From Actinomadura macra NBRC 14102 (GTDB lineage Bacteria; Actinomycetota; Actinomycetes; Streptosporangiales; Streptosporangiaceae): a stretch of 64,000 bases of DNA. Under the pieces are notes generated by a model that made no database searches, had not been told where the DNA came from, and was given only the letters and a program-made list of their open reading frames with translations. Location: positions 558,001-622,000 of the forward strand of contig NZ_BCQT01000004.1 of assembly GCF_001552215.1 (NCBI RefSeq). Reading direction: 5' to 3'. Position numbers and translations under genes: made by a program. Positions 25,285-36,000 of the stretch are shown piece by piece; within the stretch, counting starts at the first letter, position 1; each line of letters begins with the position of its first letter.

Positions 25285-26190
25285 TCAGATCTTCAGGTAT
25301 CTCCGCAGGGTGAGGAACGATGCGATGGCGCACAGGAGCACGCCGAAGCAGATCGAGACGATGATCACGAAGACGACGTTGCTCCAGCCGAGTTTGCTGA
25401 CGAGCTGGACGTCCTCGGCGAGCCTGTCGACGAGGAGAAGCTTGCTGAACACCAGCAGGATCGAGGCGAACAGCCCGCCGATCATCCCCGCTATCGCGCC
25501 CTCCAGGATGAAGGGCATCTGGATATAGGTGTTGGACGCGCCGACGAGCCGCATGATGCCCGTCTCCCGGCGCCGGTTGAACGCCGACAGCCGGACGGTG
25601 TTACCGACCAGCAGCACCGCGGCCACCACCTGGATCAGCGCGATGAGCAGCGCGGCGACCTGGAGGCCGTTGAGGATCCGGAAGAACCTCTTCAAGATCT
25701 CCTGCTCGTTGATCACCGTGTCGACGCCCGGTTGGCCGAGCATCGCCTGGGCGACCGCCTTGTACTCCTCGGGATTCTTCAGCTTCACCCGGAACGAGTC
25801 GGGGATGTCGCCCTCGCGGGTACTCTCCACAAACCCGGGAGATCCGGCGAAACGGTCCTTGAAGCGCGCGTACGCCTGCTGCTTGGTCTCGTACTGGACG
25901 TTGGAGACCTGCGACATCTTCTCCAACTGGCCCTTGAGCGCATCCCGCTGCTCGGGCGTCACGTCCCGCTTCTGGCAGCTCTGATTCGAGCTGGTCTTGG
26001 CGCACAGGAAGATCGAGACTTCGATCTTGTCGTACCAATAGCTCTTGGACTCGTCCACCTGGTTACGCAGGAGCAGACCGGTGCCGAAGAGTGCCATGGC
26101 GATGGCGACGGTGATGACGAGGGAAATGGTCATCGTCATGTTCCGGCGGAGACCAATCCAGATCTCCTGGAGAACGAACTGTGCGCGCAT
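25285..26190 (-). CDS. ftsX: cell-division protein FtsX
   Basis: A 302-residue membrane subunit of the FtsEX ABC complex, which activates peptidoglycan hydrolases at division or elongation sites. One N-terminal TM helix (about 22-42) is followed by a large extracellular domain (about 45-170) with a Cys pair (FLCAK, NQSCQ) and EQILKRFF-like helices. The last three TM helices lie at about 180-205, 230-255 and 272-295. RLVGAS marks the cytosolic coupling helix. The ATG at 26190 has AAGGA nine bases upstream, and FtsX proteins start MRAQFVL; the upstream extension is spurious. The pair is followed by smpB. Confidence 0.97.
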   Translation of the reverse strand: MRAQFVLQEIWIGLRRNMTMTISLVITVAIAMALFGTGLLLRNQVDESKSYWYDKIEVSIFLCAKTSSNQSCQKRDVTPEQRDALKGQLEKMSQVSNVQYETKQQAYARFKDRFAGSPGFVESTREGDIPDSFRVKLKNPEEYKAVAQAMLGQPGVDTVINEQEILKRFFRILNGLQVAALLIALIQVVAAVLLVGNTVRLSAFNRRRETGIMRLVGASNTYIQMPFILEGAIAGMIGGLFASILLVFSKLLLVDRLAEDVQLVSKLGWSNVVFVIIVSICFGVLLCAIASFLTLRRYLKI

Positions 26191-26353
26191 GCCTCGCTGT
26201 CCTTGATCGCCTGTGTTCCGCCGGAACGCGGGCGCCGCCGTGCACGCCCTGTGGGGTGTCTCGTACGTCTGGAGTGTCGTACGCCCCGGCAAGAATCGTT
26301 GGTTCAGATGGTCGCGGGGACCTGCCCGGACGTCGCGGCGGGCCCCGGGTGGG

Positions 26354-27043
26354 TCAGTATGCCTGGCCGTAGACGCCGCGCGACTGGTCGCGGACGACCC
26401 GTCCGTCCTCCAGCTCGACGACGCGCTTGCGGAACGCGTCGACGATCGCGGCGTCGTGGGTAGCCATGACGACGGTGGTGCCGGTCCGGTTGATCCGGTC
26501 CAGCACCTTCATGATGCCGATGGACGTGGCGGGGTCGATGTTCCCCGTCGGCTCGTCCGCCAGCAGGATCATCGGCCGGTTGACGAACGCCCGCGCGATG
26601 GCGACGCGCTGCTGCTCGCCGCCGGACAGTTCGTCCGGCATCCGGTGGGCCTTGCCCTCCAGACCGACCAGGTCGATGACCTCCGGCACGACCTTGCCGA
26701 TGAAACGCCGCGGCTTTCCGATCACCTCAAGGGCGAACGCGACGTTCTCGAAGACGTTCTTGTTGGGGAGCAGCCGGAAGTCCTGGAAGACGCAGCCGAT
26801 CCTGCGGCGCAGGTGCGGCACCTTCCAGTTACTCAGCCTGCTCAGGTCCTTGCCCGCCACGTGCACGTGACCCTGGGAAGGACGCTCCTCCTTGAGGACT
26901 AGGCGCAGAAAGGTCGACTTACCGGAGCCGGAGGGACCCACCAGGAACAGGAACTCGCCCTTCTCGATGGCGACGTTCACATGCTGCAGGGCGGGCCGGT
27001 TCTGGCTCGGGTAGACCTTGGTGACGTTGTCGAAATGGATCAC
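26354..27043 (-). CDS. ftsE: cell-division ATP-binding protein FtsE
   Basis: A 229-residue ABC ATPase of the FtsEX complex. Walker A is GPSGSGKST, the signature LSGGEQQR, Walker [10 protein letters not shown] and the switch His is in ATHD. The GTG at 27043 begins the conserved [11 protein letters not shown]; the length equals that of known FtsE proteins. The roughly 50-codon upstream extension is not conserved. ftsX follows after 163 bp on the same strand, a larger gap than usual, which might carry its own ribosome or promoter signals. Confidence 0.97.
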   Translation of the reverse strand: MIHFDNVTKVYPSQNRPALQHVNVAIEKGEFLFLVGPSGSGKSTFLRLVLKEERPSQGHVHVAGKDLSRLSNWKVPHLRRRIGCVFQDFRLLPNKNVFENVAFALEVIGKPRRFIGKVVPEVIDLVGLEGKAHRMPDELSGGEQQRVAIARAFVNRPMILLADEPTGNIDPATSIGIMKVLDRINRTGTTVVMATHDAAIVDAFRKRVVELEDGRVVRDQSRGVYGQAY

Positions 27044-27457
27044 GGCTGCATCACGGCGGTTCAGTCTAGGGGTTGGGGAGCGGCCTGTTCCGTCGCCACG
27101 GAACGGGTCCGTGGTCTCCGGCCTGGGCCGCCAGGCTTCGCGGCCGGGTGGACCGTGGAGCCTGCGAGCAGTGTAGAGGGGACAGTCAACCACCTCGTCC
27201 CGCTCGGCGCGGGACGCTTGGCCGGGAGCGGCGACACGCCGGGAATGCGCGGTAGCCCGTTCGTTGCCATGCGGTTCACTGCCATGCGACCGTCTCCCGA
27301 CGTCGGGCCGTTTCGTACCGTCGAGCTCCCGGAGTTGCCGGAACGACCATACAGTCCGGCTACGCTGGATGATGGCGAAAGATACCTAATAGGTCGTCGA
27401 TCGACGTTCTCACCCGCACGGACCCACGTGCCGTTCACGGAGATTGGGGCCCACGAC

Positions 27458-27640
27458 ATGAGCTGCGAACATCTGATCTGCGCCCGGTGCTCGAACCCGG
27501 TGGTCGAGGGGCGCTGCGCCACCTGCCGGGAGGCCCGCTCGGAGCTGCACCGCCACGGCCCCTCGATCCCGCCCGCACTCGTCCTCGCCGGGCTCGTCGC
27601 CCTGCTGTTCGTCGCGCTCGTCCTGCAGAAGATCTACTGA
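27458..27640 (+). CDS. small zinc-ribbon / C-terminal TM protein
   Basis: A 60-residue protein with two CxxC knuckles (CARC and CATC, about residues 8-26) and one C-terminal TM helix (about 40-58, ending LVLQKIY). It is a tail-anchored mini-protein with a metal-binding head. The ATG at 27458 starts the conserved-looking part of a longer open frame. It lies divergent from ftsE and converges with the following lipoprotein. I recall similar genes near ftsE in actinomycetes but know of no function. Confidence 0.65.
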   Translation: MSCEHLICARCSNPVVEGRCATCREARSELHRHGPSIPPALVLAGLVALLFVALVLQKIY

Positions 27641-27663
27641 CCCGGCAGGGCCTCCGAAGCCTT

Positions 27664-28746
27664 CTAGGGCTTGCGAGGCGGCGGGGTCGCGGCCTTGGCG
27701 ATCGCGCCGTCATCGGCGACCAGAGCCGCTTTGGGCTGGGGCCTGCCCTTCTTGGCGCGCGGCGGATCGAACGCTGCGAAGTGCAGCATCGCCGTCGTGT
27801 CGATCTCGTTGCCCTCGACGGTGCCCTCCAGGAGATGCTCCGCCTCCGGCGGGATCTCCGGTTTGGGCGTCGCCGGGTCTTTGGCGGTCAGAGAGGTGTT
27901 GCGGAACAGCGAGTACAGCACCAGGCCCCCGCCGCGCTCGGTGCGCAGCGCGAAGTAGGGATAGGGCGTGGCCGTGTAGACCACCTGGAGCGTGAGGTCC
28001 TTCTCCTTGGCCTTTTTCTTGGCGCGCTTCGCCTGCTGGTAGTAGCCGGTGGTGACGGGACCGGGCCGCATCACCTTCGCCGCCACGCTGCCGCCGCCCT
28101 CGGCCGCGATGGTCGCCTGGATGCCGCCCACGTCCCGGGGGCGGATCAGCACGGAGGTGTCGTCCGTCCCGAGCCCCTCCGCGTACCCCTCCGGATCGAT
28201 CAGAACCTTCGGTTCCTTGGCCTTCGGCGACAGAAGGGTGGTCATGGTGACACGCCAGCGGTCGGACGGGCCGCGCAACATGAACGCCATGAACGCGGTG
28301 CGGTCGCTCTTGGGCTTGCCCTGGACAGAACGGTTCACCGAAGCCACGAACCATTGGGGATAGCCGTCCGGCTTGAGTTTCGGCACATACAGCTTGGGCT
28401 TGCCATAGGAAAAACGGCGGACCGGGTCGCCGTCAAAGGCGGCCTTGCGGAATTCGGCGGCGGTGAGCAAGGACTGCCCGTCCGACGTCCAGGTCAGGGC
28501 GAGCCGCTCGTCCCCGGCCGCACGCGCCACGTCCTCGTCGATGATGTAGGTGCCGAACGCCTTCTGCGCGACCTGCGAGGTCAGCGGCACTATCGGCGGC
28601 GGAGACGTCGTGGGCATGGCGGTGGGCGGCGCCGCCTCCGGCTTGTTCTCCGCGCAGCCCGCAGCCGCGAGCGGCGCGAGCAGCGCGGCGGCCGCGACCG
28701 CCCGCGAAATCCTCTGCACAGCCTCGTCCCCCGGCCAGGAAAACAT
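27664..28746 (-). CDS. lipoprotein of unknown function (paralogue 1)
   Basis: A 360-residue exported lipoprotein: hydrophobic signal (VAAAALLAPLAAAGC) with Cys31 as the lipidated residue, then a Pro/Thr linker. The body contains YPQWFVASV, LIDPEGYAEGL and IRPRDVGGIQATIAAEG. The same pattern (YPRWFAADA, LDPEGYATPV, ITPERLPGVHASLL) occurs in the lipoprotein at 30288-31256, so the two are paralogues flanking prfB. No enzyme motif is seen. The ATG at 28746 lacks a ribosome site; a GTG 10 codons later (VQRISRA) is a good alternative and still contains the signal peptide. A long Lys-rich segment lies near 235-245. Confidence 0.75.
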   Translation of the reverse strand: MFSWPGDEAVQRISRAVAAAALLAPLAAAGCAENKPEAAPPTAMPTTSPPPIVPLTSQVAQKAFGTYIIDEDVARAAGDERLALTWTSDGQSLLTAAEFRKAAFDGDPVRRFSYGKPKLYVPKLKPDGYPQWFVASVNRSVQGKPKSDRTAFMAFMLRGPSDRWRVTMTTLLSPKAKEPKVLIDPEGYAEGLGTDDTSVLIRPRDVGGIQATIAAEGGGSVAAKVMRPGPVTTGYYQQAKRAKKKAKEKDLTLQVVYTATPYPYFALRTERGGGLVLYSLFRNTSLTAKDPATPKPEIPPEAEHLLEGTVEGNEIDTTAMLHFAAFDPPRAKKGRPQPKAALVADDGAIAKAATPPPRKP

Positions 28747-28849
28747 GACGCCGATCGTGACGATCGACCTCCTCGGCCCGTGATTCTGCCATCCACAGGG
28801 TATTGGCCGGACGCTCGGGCACTGCCGGGACGGCGATAGGCTCGGGGGC

Positions 28850-29959
28850 GTGGCAGGCATCGAACCCGAAGAGCAGCTCAAGGAGCTCGGCTCGACACTC
28901 ACCGGCATCGAGCAGGTGCTGGATCTCGACAGCATGCGGCGCGACATCGCCGAGCTGCGCGAGCAGTCGGCCGACCCGGGCCTCTGGAACGACCAGGAGC
29001 GCGCCCAGTCGGTGACGCGCCGCCTGTCGTACCTGGAGAGCGAGCTGAACAAGGTGGAGGGCCTGCGGCAGCGGCACGACGACGTCGCGACGCTGTACGA
29101 GATGGCCCAGGAGATGGACGACGCCGACACCCGCGTGGAGGCCGACGAGGAGCTGGCGTCGCTGCGCAAGGCCGTCCAGCAGCTTGAGGTCCGCACCCTC
29201 ATGTCCGGCGAGTACGACGCGCGCGAGGCACTCGTCACGATCAACGCGCAGGCCGGCGGCGTGGACGCGGCCGACTGGGCCGAGCAGCTCCAGCGGATGT
29301 ACCTGCGCTGGGCCGAGCGGCACGGCTACCCGACGGAGATCTACGACACCTCCTACGCCGAGGAGGCGGGCATCAAGTCCACCACCTTCACGGTGAAGGC
29401 CCCCTACGCGTACGGGACGCTGCGCGGCGAGCACGGCACGCACCGCCTCGTCCGCATCTCCCCCTTCGACAACCAGGGCCGCCGGCAGACGTCGTTCGCC
29501 GGTCTCGACGTCGTCCCGGTCGTGGAGCAGTCCGACCACGTCGACATCGACGAGAGCGAACTGCGGGTGGACGTGTACCGCTCGTCCGGACCCGGGGGCC
29601 AGGGCGTCAACACCACCGACTCCGCGGTGCGCATCACCCACATCCCGACCGGGATCGTTGTGTCCTGCCAGAACGAGCGCAGCCAGTTGCAGAACAAGGC
29701 GACGGCGATGAACGTGCTCCAGGCCAAGCTGCTGGAGCGCAAGCGGCAGGAGGAGGCGGAGAAGATGTCCGCCCTGCGCGGCGAGGGCACCAGCAGCTGG
29801 GGCACGCAGATCCGCAACTACGTCCTGCACCCTTACCAGATCGTCAAGGACCTGCGCACCGGCGTCGAGGCGGGCAACCCCTCGTCCGTCCTGGACGGCG
29901 ACATCGACGAGTTCATCGAGGCCGAGATCCGCTGGATGCGCCAGCAGGAGTCGGCCTGA
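28850..29959 (+). CDS. prfB: peptide chain release factor 2
   Basis: A 369-residue RF2 that recognises UGA/UAA stop codons. The stop-recognition tripeptide SPF occurs in RISPFDNQG and the catalytic GGQ in [10 protein letters not shown]. No internal programmed frameshift of the kind found in enteric prfB is present; the frame is continuous. GTG start at 28850. It is divergent from the lipoprotein at 27664-28746. In many actinobacteria prfB runs in the same direction as ftsE; here it does not, so the local order may have been rearranged. Confidence 0.97.
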   Translation: MAGIEPEEQLKELGSTLTGIEQVLDLDSMRRDIAELREQSADPGLWNDQERAQSVTRRLSYLESELNKVEGLRQRHDDVATLYEMAQEMDDADTRVEADEELASLRKAVQQLEVRTLMSGEYDAREALVTINAQAGGVDAADWAEQLQRMYLRWAERHGYPTEIYDTSYAEEAGIKSTTFTVKAPYAYGTLRGEHGTHRLVRISPFDNQGRRQTSFAGLDVVPVVEQSDHVDIDESELRVDVYRSSGPGGQGVNTTDSAVRITHIPTGIVVSCQNERSQLQNKATAMNVLQAKLLERKRQEEAEKMSALRGEGTSSWGTQIRNYVLHPYQIVKDLRTGVEAGNPSSVLDGDIDEFIEAEIRWMRQQESA

Positions 29960-30054
29960 CGGCGTTTATTTCAATCCCGGCCCGGAGGGCTCGCCTGGCG
30001 GCTCGCCCCCCGACCGGGCTTGGGGCGAGCGCGTCATCGCTTCGCGATCTTCCC

Positions 30055-30084
30055 GGTGGGGCTTGCCTTCGGCGTTGCCCCACC
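30055..30084 (+). terminator. hairpin after prfB
   Basis: GGTGGGGC pairs with GCCCCACC around a 14-base loop, about 95 bases after the prfB stop. No T-tract. A plausible terminator. The 328-base gap from 29960 to 30287 otherwise holds only the tandem repeat at 30155. Confidence 0.45.
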
Positions 30085-30154
30085 GCTCAGGTCTCGCGCT
30101 CGCGCGACGGTTGAGGCACTGTGAGATGGCCCCTGGCCCGATGAGGACCCGTGT

Positions 30155-30209
30155 CCGGGGCCGTGTGACCGGGGCCGTGTGACCGGGGCCGTGTGGCCGG
30201 GGCCGTGAG
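30155..30209. repeat. 14-bp tandem repeat, about four copies
   Basis: CCGGGGCCGTGTGA is repeated at 30155 and 30169, with a near copy at 30183 and a degenerate copy at 30197. It lies in the convergent gap between prfB and the next lipoprotein. It probably arose by slippage; no protein or RNA role is evident. Confidence 0.8.
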
Positions 30210-30287
30210 GTCGGGCCCGTCGGATGCCGGTGACGGTCCAGCTGCAGCGGTCAGAAGAGCGGGAACGCCCCGGCACCCGACGGAGTC

Positions 30288-31256
30288 TCAGGAGCCGTGT
30301 AGGGTGACGGCCTTGCGGTACATCCCGCTGACCGTCACCCGGCCCTTGGGCGGGATGGTGGCCAAGTACTGCACCAGGACGGTCGTGTCCATACGGTTCC
30401 TGGCGGCCCTGGTCGGGGCGAGCCCGATCAGATCACCGCTCACAGCCAGCGTCCCCCGATTCGGGGCGGAATACGCCTCGTTCTGCTTCAGGACATACCA
30501 GACGAGGGCACCACGGTCCCTGGTCCGCAGCGCATAGACCCCGTACGGGGCGACGGAGAACCGCGACGAGAGCGTGATGCCCCGCTTGGACAGCGCCTGC
30601 TCCCCATGCCGCAATGCCTCAAATGTCTGATGTGTCCGGGGCCCGTCGGCCAGCACGGACACGCCGGCGGCGCTCGGCCCGTCCGTCAGCAGGCTCGCGT
30701 GCACGCCGGGAAGTCTCTCCGGCGTGATGGCGAGCCCCTCGGCGCGAGGGTCCACCGGAGTGGCGTAGCCTTCGGGGTCGAGGGCGACCTTGTTCAGCGC
30801 AGGGGCGAGCGGATAGGGGTCGGCGGCCAGCAGCCACGGCTGCCCGGCCTTGGCCTGCGTGAACAGCAGCGCGTGCCGCACCGTCCGCTTGCCCGACCCG
30901 GTGGCGGCGTCGGCGGCGAACCAGCGCGGGTAGCCGCTCATGCGTGGGATGTAGTACACGACCTGGCTGAGCCTGAGCGTCGGCGGACGCTGCCGGATGA
31001 CTCTGCGCAGCCGGAACGCAGCCGTGTCCATGGACAGCTGCGGATCGGCCTCGATTGCCCGCAACGCCAGACGGTCGAGCCGCCGCCCCGCGCGGTTCGC
31101 CCCGTCCGTGAACGACGCCAGGACTTGCTGGGCCTGCGCCCTGGTCAGCGCTGGCGGATCCGCTCCCGCGGACGACTTGCTCCCGCAGCCCGCCGCCGCG
31201 ACGGCGGTGAGCAGGCAGGACACCAGTGACAGAGCGGTGACGGCACGTGCGGGCAT
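30288..31256 (-). CDS. lipoprotein of unknown function (paralogue 2)
   Basis: A 322-residue lipoprotein with a classical signal ending AVAAAGC (Cys24 lipidated). The ATG at 31256 follows GGGGGG at short spacing; the 15-codon upstream extension has no ribosome site. Shared segments with the lipoprotein at 27664-28746 (YPRWFAADA, ALDPEGYATP, PGVHASLLTDG, VYALRTRDRGALVWY) show a common family. It has no catalytic motif and may bind a ligand at the membrane surface. It is monocistronic and divergent from the MFS gene. Confidence 0.75.
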   Translation of the reverse strand: MPARAVTALSLVSCLLTAVAAAGCGSKSSAGADPPALTRAQAQQVLASFTDGANRAGRRLDRLALRAIEADPQLSMDTAAFRLRRVIRQRPPTLRLSQVVYYIPRMSGYPRWFAADAATGSGKRTVRHALLFTQAKAGQPWLLAADPYPLAPALNKVALDPEGYATPVDPRAEGLAITPERLPGVHASLLTDGPSAAGVSVLADGPRTHQTFEALRHGEQALSKRGITLSSRFSVAPYGVYALRTRDRGALVWYVLKQNEAYSAPNRGTLAVSGDLIGLAPTRAARNRMDTTVLVQYLATIPPKGRVTVSGMYRKAVTLHGS

Positions 31257-31470
31257 CGAGCCCCCCGATGAAGAACGACGGTCCGGTCCAGCGGGAATCA
31301 TCGCAGAGTGACCGTCCAGTCACAGTATGAATGGGCAAACGTGACCCGGTCGAGGGATTGGCGCGCCGCGGGTTCCACCGGGGCTTGAGGGTCCGCGCCC
31401 GTTCGCCCAGCAATCCGCACCCGAGATCGGCGAAAGTCTCCGGGACGACTTCAACGAAACACTCGACGTC

Positions 31471-32958
31471 ATGAGTGCTGGAGACATGACATCGCCCGAC
31501 CCGACCTCCGCTCGGGCACCCGCGCCCGAGTACACCACGGACACCACCCCGTCCGGCGGGCACCGCTGGTGGACGCTGCCGGTGGTGAGCGCGGCGCAAC
31601 TCCTCGTGGTCCTGGACGGCACGATCGTGAACATCGCGCTGCCGTCCGCGCAGGACGCGCTCGGCATGTCCGACGCGAGCCGGCAGTGGGTGATCACCGC
31701 GTACGCGCTGGCCTTCGGCGGCCTGCTGCTGCTCGGCGGCAGGATCGCCGGCGCGCTCGGCTACCGCAGGGCGTTCGCGATCGGCCTGGCCGGGTTCGCC
31801 GCTTCGTCAGCGCTCGGCGGCGCGGCGACCGAGCCGGAGATGCTGTTCGCGGCGCGGGCCCTGCAAGGCGTGTTCGCCGCCCTGCTCGCCCCCGCCGGAC
31901 TGTCGCTGCTGACCACCACGTTCACCGGGGCACGCGAGCGTGGACGGGCGTTCGGCGTGTTCGCTGCGGTGGGCGCCGCCGGTTCCGCCGTCGGCCTCGT
32001 CGCGGGCGGGCTGCTGACCGAGTACGCGGGCTGGCGATGGTGCCTGTACATCAACGTCCCGATCGCGCTGCTCGCCGTGGCGGGCACGGCACTCGTGCCC
32101 CGCGACCGCCCCGTCCGCGGCGGCGCACGGCTCGACGTCCCGGGCGCGGTGCTCAGCGTCGCGGGCTTCGCCGCGGTCGTCTACGGCTTCAACGAGGCCG
32201 AACCGCTCGGCTGGGACTCGCCGAGGGTGGTGGCGCTGCTCGCCGGGGGCGTCCTGCTCCTGGCGGCGTTCGTCGCCGTCGAGTTGCGCGTCCCCGACCC
32301 GCTGCTGCCGATGCGCGTGCTCCTGCACCGCGCCCGCGCCGGCGCCTTCGTGGCGATCACGCTGATGTTCGTGTCGATGTTCGGCTTCTACCTGTTCGTC
32401 AGCTACTACACCCAGACGGTCCTCGGATACTCACCGGTCGAGGCGGGCCTGACACTGATCGTCAACGCCCTGGCCGCCCTCGCGGGCTCGCTGCTCATCG
32501 CCGGCAAACTGCACGGACGGGTCTCCCCGTCGGCGCTGATCCTGCCCGGCCTCGGCCTCGCCGCCACCGGAATGCTGGTCCTGACCCGCCTGACGCCGCA
32601 CAGCACGGACATCCTGCCGGTCTACCTGGTGCCCGCGCTGGTGCTCACCGGGCTCGGGCTCGGTCTCGTCCTCCCGCCGACGGCCGCCCTGGCCACCGCG
32701 GGAATGCACCACCACGAGATCGGCGCGGCGTCGGCGGCCTACAACGCGTCCCAGCAACTCGGAGCCGCTCTCGGCACCGCCCTGCTCAACACGGTCGCCG
32801 CCAGCGCGTCCGCCTCGTACCTGGCAGAACACGGCCACGTCACACAGGTCGCCGCATCCGTACACGGCTACACCGCAGCCCTGACGGTCGCCTTCGGCAT
32901 CCTCGTGGCCGCCGTCTGCCTGGTCGCGCCCCTACGCGCCAAGCGAAACCACACCTAG
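31471..32958 (+). CDS. MFS drug transporter, DHA2 (14-TM) type
   Basis: A 495-residue major facilitator of the EmrB/QacA branch, expected to export drugs or lipophilic compounds using the proton gradient. Family motifs are LDGTIVNIALPS in TM1, LLLGGRIAGALGYRR (motif A) and an antiporter-type motif C region (GPAGLS/SAVGLVAGG-like). About 14 hydrophobic spans fit DHA2. The ATG at 31471 or one five codons later may be used; neither has ideal ribosome spacing. No TetR-type regulator is adjacent, so its induction cannot be inferred. Confidence 0.9.
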   Translation: MSAGDMTSPDPTSARAPAPEYTTDTTPSGGHRWWTLPVVSAAQLLVVLDGTIVNIALPSAQDALGMSDASRQWVITAYALAFGGLLLLGGRIAGALGYRRAFAIGLAGFAASSALGGAATEPEMLFAARALQGVFAALLAPAGLSLLTTTFTGARERGRAFGVFAAVGAAGSAVGLVAGGLLTEYAGWRWCLYINVPIALLAVAGTALVPRDRPVRGGARLDVPGAVLSVAGFAAVVYGFNEAEPLGWDSPRVVALLAGGVLLLAAFVAVELRVPDPLLPMRVLLHRARAGAFVAITLMFVSMFGFYLFVSYYTQTVLGYSPVEAGLTLIVNALAALAGSLLIAGKLHGRVSPSALILPGLGLAATGMLVLTRLTPHSTDILPVYLVPALVLTGLGLGLVLPPTAALATAGMHHHEIGAASAAYNASQQLGAALGTALLNTVAASASASYLAEHGHVTQVAASVHGYTAALTVAFGILVAAVCLVAPLRAKRNHT

Positions 32959-33043
32959 GGCCCACCCACCACCGACGCTAGAAGCCGCGGTGCCCCGACC
33001 TCCGACCTCAACCGTCACGCGAGCGCGCGATGTCGCGCTCGTC

Positions 33044-33092
33044 CAACCCCGCCCAAGGGCAAGCGACTAGGCGAGCCCTTGGGGCGGGGTTG
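33044..33092. terminator. bidirectional hairpin between MFS and GDH genes
   Basis: CAACCCCGCCCAAGGGC pairs with GCCCTTGGGGCGGGGTTG (one bulged G) around a 14-base loop, in the convergent gap. It is placed to end both transcripts. Confidence 0.75.
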
Positions 33093-33098
33093 CAATGA

Positions 33099-36000
33099 TC
33101 ACAGCGAGCTCGCGGTGACCAGGGTGCGGATCGAGCCGAGCGCGACCGAGAGGGTCGCCAGGTCGAAGCTGTCGCTCTCCCAGATCTCGCTGAGCGTCTG
33201 CTGGGCGCGCTGCACCGCGGTCCGGTTCTTGTCGGCCCAGCCTCCGAGGCGCTCCTCCGGCTGCTCGCCGGGTTCGCTGGTGACCAGGACGTCCCGGGTG
33301 AGGGCGGCGTGCGCGGCGTACAGGTCGTCGCGCAGGGCCGAACGCGCCATCGAGCGCCAGCGGTCGTCGCGGGGCAGTGCGATGATCCGCTCGCGGAGCC
33401 GCGACAGCTGGAGCCGGTCGGCGAGGTCGAAGTAGACCTCGGCGACCTCCTCCACCGGACGGCCCGTCTCGTGGGAGATCCCCACCAGGTCGAACGTGGA
33501 GTAGGCGGCGACCAGGATGGCGCCCTGCTCGGCCAGTTCGTCCGGGACGCCGAGTTCGGCGAACCCGTCACGGCGCTGCTCGAACGCGGCGAGGTCCAGG
33601 CCGACCAGCAGCTTCGGCAGCCGTCCGCCGAGCGTGGCGGCGCCGCCGGAGAACAGGTCGATCGTCTCGCGGATGTCGAACGGGGGCCGCCGGTTGTGCA
33701 GCAGCCAGCGGGCGCCGCGCTCGGTCAGCTTCCGCGCCTCCAGCAGCATCGCGAGCTGCGTGGACTGCTCGACCTGCTCGGACAGCTCCTCCACCGACCG
33801 CCAGAACCGCGGCATCCCGAAGACCTCGCGGGCCACCAGGTAGGCGCGGGCTATGTCGGACGAGGACGCCCCGGTCTCCTCGTTCATCCGGAACACGAAC
33901 GTGGAGCCGCTGTTGTTGACCAGGTCGTTCACCACGGCGGTGGTGATGATCTCCCGGCGCAGCGGGTGGCGGTCCATGGAGGACCGGAACCGCTCGCGCA
34001 GCGCCGTCGGGAAGTACTCCACCAGCCAGGATTCGAGGTAGGGGTCGTCGGCGAGGTCGGAGGCGACGATCTCGGCGTCCAGGGTGAGCTTGGCGTAGGC
34101 CAGCAGGACGGAGAACTCCGGGCTGGTCAGCCCGAGCCCGGACTGCCGCCGCTCGGCGAGGGCCTTGTCGTCGGGCAGGGACTCCAGCCGCCGTTTGAGC
34201 CGCCCGTCCCGCTCCAGCTTGCGCAGGTGCCGCGCGTGGACGTGCAGCATCGCCGACGCCTGCGCGCGCGCCGCGGCGAGCACGACATTCTGCGCGTAGT
34301 TGTCGCGCAGGACGAGCCGCCCCACCTCGTCGGTCATCTCGTACAGCAGGGTGTCGCGCTGCTTGCGGGTGAGCTCGCCGTCCCGGACGACCTGGTCGAG
34401 CAGGATCTTGATGTTGACCTCGTGGTCGGAGGTGTCGACGCCGGCGGAGTTGTCGATGAAGTCGGTGTTGACCAGCGCGGCGGAACCGCGCCGCTCGCCC
34501 TCGCGGGCGAACTCGATGCGGCCGAGCTGGGTCAGGCCGAGGTTGCCGCCCTCGCCGATCACCTTGCAGCGCAGTTCCTCGCCGTCGACCCGGACGGGGT
34601 CGTTGGCCTTGTCTCCGACGTCGGCGTTGTTCTCGATCGACGCCTTGACGTAGGTGCCGATGCCGCCGTTCCACAGCAGGTCCACCGGCGCCTTCAGCAC
34701 GGCGCGGATCAACTCGTGCGGGGTCAACGCCTTGACCCCCTCGTCGATGCCGAGTACCGCCCTGACCTGCGGGCTCAGTCGGATCGACTTGGCGGTGCGG
34801 GGGAAGATCCCGCCGCCCTTGGAGATCAGCGAGGCGTCGTAGTCGGCCCACGAGCTGCGCGGCAGCTCGAACACGCGGCGGCGCTCGGCGAAAGAGGCGG
34901 CCGGGTCGGGGTCGGGGTCGAGGACGATGTGCCGGTGGTCGAAGGCGGCGACCAGCTTGATGTGCTCCGACAGCAGCATCCCGTTACCGAAGACGTCACC
35001 GGACATGTCGCCGATGCCGACGACGGTGAAGTCCTCGTGCTGGATGTCCTTGCCGAGGGAGCGGAAATGGTACTTGACCGACTCCCAGGCGCCGCGGGCG
35101 GTGATCCCCATGGCCTTGTGGTCGTAGCCGACGGAGCCGCCGGACGCGAACGCGTCACCGAGCCAGAACCCGTACTCGGCGGCGACGCCGTTGGCGATGT
35201 CGGAGAACGTGGCGGTGCCCTTGTCGGCGGCGACCACGAGGTAGGTGTCGTCGCCGTCGTGCCGGACGACGTTCGGCGGCGGGACGACCTTGCCGTCCAC
35301 GAGGTTGTCGGTGACGTCGAGCAGGCCGGAGATGAAGTCCTTGTAGCAGGCGATGCCGGCCTGCATGAACGCCTCGCGGTCGGCGGCGGGGTCGGGCAGC
35401 TGCTTGCCGACGAAGCCGCCCTTCGCGCCCGCGGGGACGATGACGGTGTTCTTCACCGCCTGCGCCTTGACCAGGCCGAGGATCTCGGTGCGGAAGTCCT
35501 CGCGCCGGTCGGACCAGCGCAGCCCGCCGCGCGCCACCGACCCGAACCGCAGGTGGACGCCCTCGACCTTCGGCGAGTACACGAAGATCTCGTACTTGGG
35601 ACGTGGCTGGGGCAGGTCGGGGATGCCCTCGGGGTCGAACTTGACCGCCAGGTAGGGCTTGTGCTGGTAGTGGTTCGTGCGCAGCGTCGCCTGGATCATC
35701 GCCAGGTAGGCGCGCAGGATGCGGTCCTCGTCGAGGCTGGCGACCTCGTCCAGCTTGCCGTGCAGCTCCTCGTTGATGCCGAGGCTGCGTTCCTCCTCAC
35801 CGCCCGCGAGGGCCGGATCGAGGCGGCTCTCCCACAGCCGGACGAGCAGCCGCGTGATCTGCGCGTTCCGCAGCAGCACCTGCTCGATGTAGCGCTTGGA
35901 GAAGCTGGTGCCGGTCTGCCGCAGGTAGAGGGCGTAGGCGCGCAGGATCATCGCCTGCCACCAGTTCAGGCCGACGTGCAGGACGAGGGCGTTGAAGCCG

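Noticed and set aside
26981..27457. Upstream extension of the small zinc-ribbon gene
   Set aside because: It overlaps the ftsE start on the other strand and is not protein-like; the internal ATG at 27458 begins the CxxC protein.
30155..30209. Tandem repeat considered as an operator or iteron
   Set aside because: It lies in a convergent gap with no promoter or replication gene; slippage is the simpler explanation.
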